From JAKANM01 sp964356495 (GTDB lineage: Bacteria > Patescibacteriota > Patescibacteriia > Magasanikbacterales > GWA2-37-8): a stretch of DNA of 12,746 bases. Below, in pieces: positions 11,453 to 12,746 of the stretch. The translations under genes and the position numbers were made by a program. The number at the start of each line of letters is the position of its first letter. Within the stretch, counting starts at the first letter, position 1. Below the pieces are notes generated by a model, which saw nothing but the letters and a program-made list of their open reading frames with translations, ran no database searches and was not told the DNA's origin. The DNA lies in contig CAYHHR010000026.1 in NCBI GenBank assembly GCA_964356495.1, positions 1 to 12,746 of the forward strand. The letters run 5' to 3'.

Positions 11453-12019
11453 ATGACACTGAACGAATTTATTCATAAAAAATCCTACGAACACATCAAC
11501 TACCGAGTGAGACGCCATCTCATTACGACTTTGCCGGCAATCCTGGTACTGATTATTTTGCTGGGCATTCCGCCGTTGCTCTATTGGCTTACCACTACCC
11601 AATTTGCTCCCAATCTGCAACTCCAGCCAGCGCTCACTCTAACTCTAACCTTCGTAATTAGTATTTACTATTTATCAGTCGGTATGTTTTATTTCACCTA
11701 TTTTGTAAATTATTACCTCGACCTGCTCTTCATCACCAACGACCGGCTCCTTCACGTCGACCAGGAAGGGATCTTCGCCCGCACTATTTCCGAGGTTGAT
11801 CTCTATAAAATTCAGGATATTACCTCAGTCATCGACGGCTTTTTCCCCTCAATGTTTAATTTTGGAAATTTACTAATTCAAACAGCCGGCGCAGTCGAAA
11901 AATTCCGCATCACCAACATCCCCCGACCAGAAAGTCTTCGACAAAAAATCCTCGACCTGGCGGAAGAGGATAGAAAATTCCACAGCAAAACTGGAAACAT
12001 CATGGCGGCGACGAATTAA
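11453..12019 (+). CDS. Bacterial PH-domain membrane protein (YdbS/YdbT-like)
   Basis: 188 aa. Two membrane helices (about 24-46 and 60-86) are followed by a bacterial pleckstrin-homology domain of bPH_2 type (about 90-170): FITNDRLLHVDQEGIFARTI, then EVDLYKIQDITSVIDGFF and NFGNLLIQTAG, the usual order of a 'yxiTNdRL' strand, a 'i.l..IqdIsv' segment and a 'fGtl.i.t.g' strand. Such domains sit at the cytoplasmic face of the membrane; their ligands are mostly unknown. The ATG has no SD; the octamer TGACACTG occurs twice around it (11444-11451 and 11454-11461). It ends the plus-strand gene run before the repeat-rich right end. Confidence 0.85.
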   Translation: MTLNEFIHKKSYEHINYRVRRHLITTLPAILVLIILLGIPPLLYWLTTTQFAPNLQLQPALTLTLTFVISIYYLSVGMFYFTYFVNYYLDLLFITNDRLLHVDQEGIFARTISEVDLYKIQDITSVIDGFFPSMFNFGNLLIQTAGAVEKFRITNIPRPESLRQKILDLAEEDRKFHSKTGNIMAATN

Positions 12020-12044
12020 TACATCTTATTGATACTCGTTCCGC

Positions 12045-12050
12045 TATAAT
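12045..12050 (+). promoter_or_regulatory. Isolated -10-like TATAAT with no gene downstream
   Basis: An exact TATAAT lies 26 bases after the PH-domain gene, pointing into the antisense of the reverse transcriptase remnant. No acceptable -35 was found at 16-18 bases. It may be a leftover promoter or chance. Confidence 0.2.
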
Positions 12051-12056
12051 AGTAGG

Positions 12057-12386
12057 TTAAAACTTTCTGGTAATATAATCAGCCTTTAAATTCGAGCCAA
12101 ACCAAAACCAACTCTCATCTATCACTCTCTCACGTATTTTTAGCGTATTGCCATGACTAAGTAATCCAAGATAGGACTGCAGACTTTTTTCACTGATTGT
12201 CATTCGGATATTTCTAAACATCCGCTGTTTCGTTCTGTTTCGCAGGACTCGATGATCGGAAAAATGCACCCAACCCAAAAAATCCACGCCAGAGGCTGTT
12301 GTGCTGATAAACACTTTATCAGGGTGTAATGAAAGTTTGAGATTAGATTGTAGAAACGGGAGGATTGGCCGTGTCGCGAATCTCAC
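12057..12386 (-). pseudogene. C-terminal remnant of a reverse transcriptase (DGR-like/CPR type)
   Basis: The minus-strand frame encodes about 109 residues resembling only the end of bacterial group II/DGR-type reverse transcriptases: LKLSLHPDKV (16-25), GVDFLGWVHF (33-42), HRVLRNRTKQRMFRN (45-59) and SYLGLLSHGNT (71-81), as in the region after the palm and the thumb. An intact enzyme would have about 300 or more residues. Fingers and palm, including the YxDD catalytic motif, are absent. The only start is GTG at 12386, and the codon before it is an in-frame TGA at 12387-12389, two bases from a MITE-like element (12391-12579). No palm sequence was found in the 167 bases beyond that element. It is most likely a degraded gene truncated by insertion or deletion. 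The assignment as reverse transcriptase is from motif recall; the DGR subtype is less certain. Confidence 0.75.
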
Positions 12387-12390
12387 TCAA

Positions 12391-12579
12391 TTCCCTCCCC
12401 CTTTTAGGGGGAGGACGGAGGTGGGGGTATCCCCACAAAGTCTATTACAAATTATACTTATCTCCTGCAACAAAAATTTCGAAGTTCCTTCAGACGATGA
12501 GAATTTTTATAATAGTATTTCTTAGGCATAGTTCGTCGAAATACCCCTCTCCCCGCCTCTCCCCTAAAAGGGGATAGAA
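12391..12579. mobile_element. MITE-like inverted-repeat element, copy B
   Basis: The left arm 12391-12430 and right arm 12541-12579 are imperfect inverted repeats of about 40 bp, both ending inward in GTAT/ATAC. Each arm is itself a hairpin: CCCTCCCCCTTTTAGGGGGAGG on the left (its stems CCTCCCCC/GGGGGAGG) and CCCCTAAAAGGGG on the right. The left arm runs on through GGAGGTGGGGG as in copy A (2214-2349). The centre is 110 AT-rich bases with no gene. AATT flanks both ends (12389-12392, 12579-12582), which may be a target duplication or part of the terminal repeat. Confidence 0.75.
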
Positions 12580-12746
12580 ATTAAACGATGAGATCCGCGG
12601 GTTGAATCGAATTTTGCGCCTTAAGCGCACTAATATCCAGTACCGAGTATCTTCATAAAATCACTTCATCCATACACTACGGTAAACTTTCGCCGACCGT
12701 ATTCTGAAAGATGAAATGGCGAGATCTTACACGCCCAAACCGATGG
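12580..12746. other. No recognisable gene; right edge of window
   Basis: All frames are broken by stops on both strands. The only structure seen is a small palindrome TGCGC-cttaa-GCGCA (12615-12629). In an intact DGR the template repeat and target gene would often lie on this side of the reverse transcriptase, but no A-rich template-like repeat pair can be demonstrated inside the window. Confidence 0.5.

Noticed and set aside
12387..12389. UGA read as glycine, which would extend the reverse transcriptase frame
   Set aside because: ftsK ends at UGA with a normal-length protein, and past the UGA the frame enters the repeat element, not palm sequence.
12301..12577. Two plus-strand ORFs through the right-hand repeat element
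   Set aside because: They are translations of the inverted-repeat arms and the antisense of the reverse transcriptase remnant.
1..12746. tRNA, rRNA or CRISPR array
   Set aside because: No cloverleaf-like segment, rRNA signature or regularly spaced direct repeats were seen in the gene-free stretches.

Overview
The window looks like chromosomal DNA of an uncultured Patescibacteria/CPR bacterium, probably of Parcubacteria type. This is inferred from several traits together: compact, closely packed housekeeping genes; a DsbA-like protein paired with VKOR rather than DsbB; a RodZ-like protein between ftsK and recA; a remnant of a CPR-type (DGR-like) reverse transcriptase; and several families of small palindromic repeats. 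UGA is used as a normal stop (for example ftsK), which argues against the UGA-recoding CPR lineages. No rRNA, tRNA or CRISPR array was seen.

Layout. 1-1909 (minus): the first 636 codons of rpoB, cut by the window edge. 1910-2432: a gene-free stretch holding the rpoB leader (short ORF and hairpin), a full-consensus rpoB promoter, a consensus DnaA box, a MITE-like inverted-repeat element (2214-2349) and a promoter firing rightward. 2433-4518 (plus): four hypothetical genes with strong Shine-Dalgarno sites, near-consensus promoters and good hairpin terminators, none matching a family I know. 4645-8872 (plus): ftsK, a RodZ-like HTH/membrane/Ig-like protein gene, and recA, ending at a hairpin shared with the converging pyrF. 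8940-9833 (minus): pyrF. 9989-11150 (plus): a membrane-anchored DsbA-like protein overlapping a VKOR gene, i.e. a disulfide-forming pair. 11171-12019 (plus): a small two-helix membrane protein and a bacterial PH-domain membrane protein. 12057-12386 (minus): the C-terminal remnant of a reverse transcriptase, which ends exactly where a second MITE-like element (12391-12579) begins. The last 167 bases hold nothing I can name.

How it fits together. Most recognisable genes are housekeeping: transcription (RpoB), chromosome segregation (FtsK), recombination (RecA), shape/envelope (RodZ-like), UMP synthesis (PyrF) and extracytoplasmic disulfide formation (DsbA-like plus VKOR). The unusual content is in the repeats. 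One hairpin-pair repeat occurs twice inside the FtsK linker. Another pair of palindromes forms the C-terminal tail of the RodZ-like protein. A heptamer tandem repeat spans the ftsK stop. Two copies of one MITE-like family sit near the two ends of the window. A second oddity is the split in translation signals: the hypothetical-gene islet and pyrF have clear Shine-Dalgarno sites, whereas rpoB, the RodZ-like gene, recA, the DsbA-like gene and the two small membrane-protein genes have none, and some look nearly leaderless.
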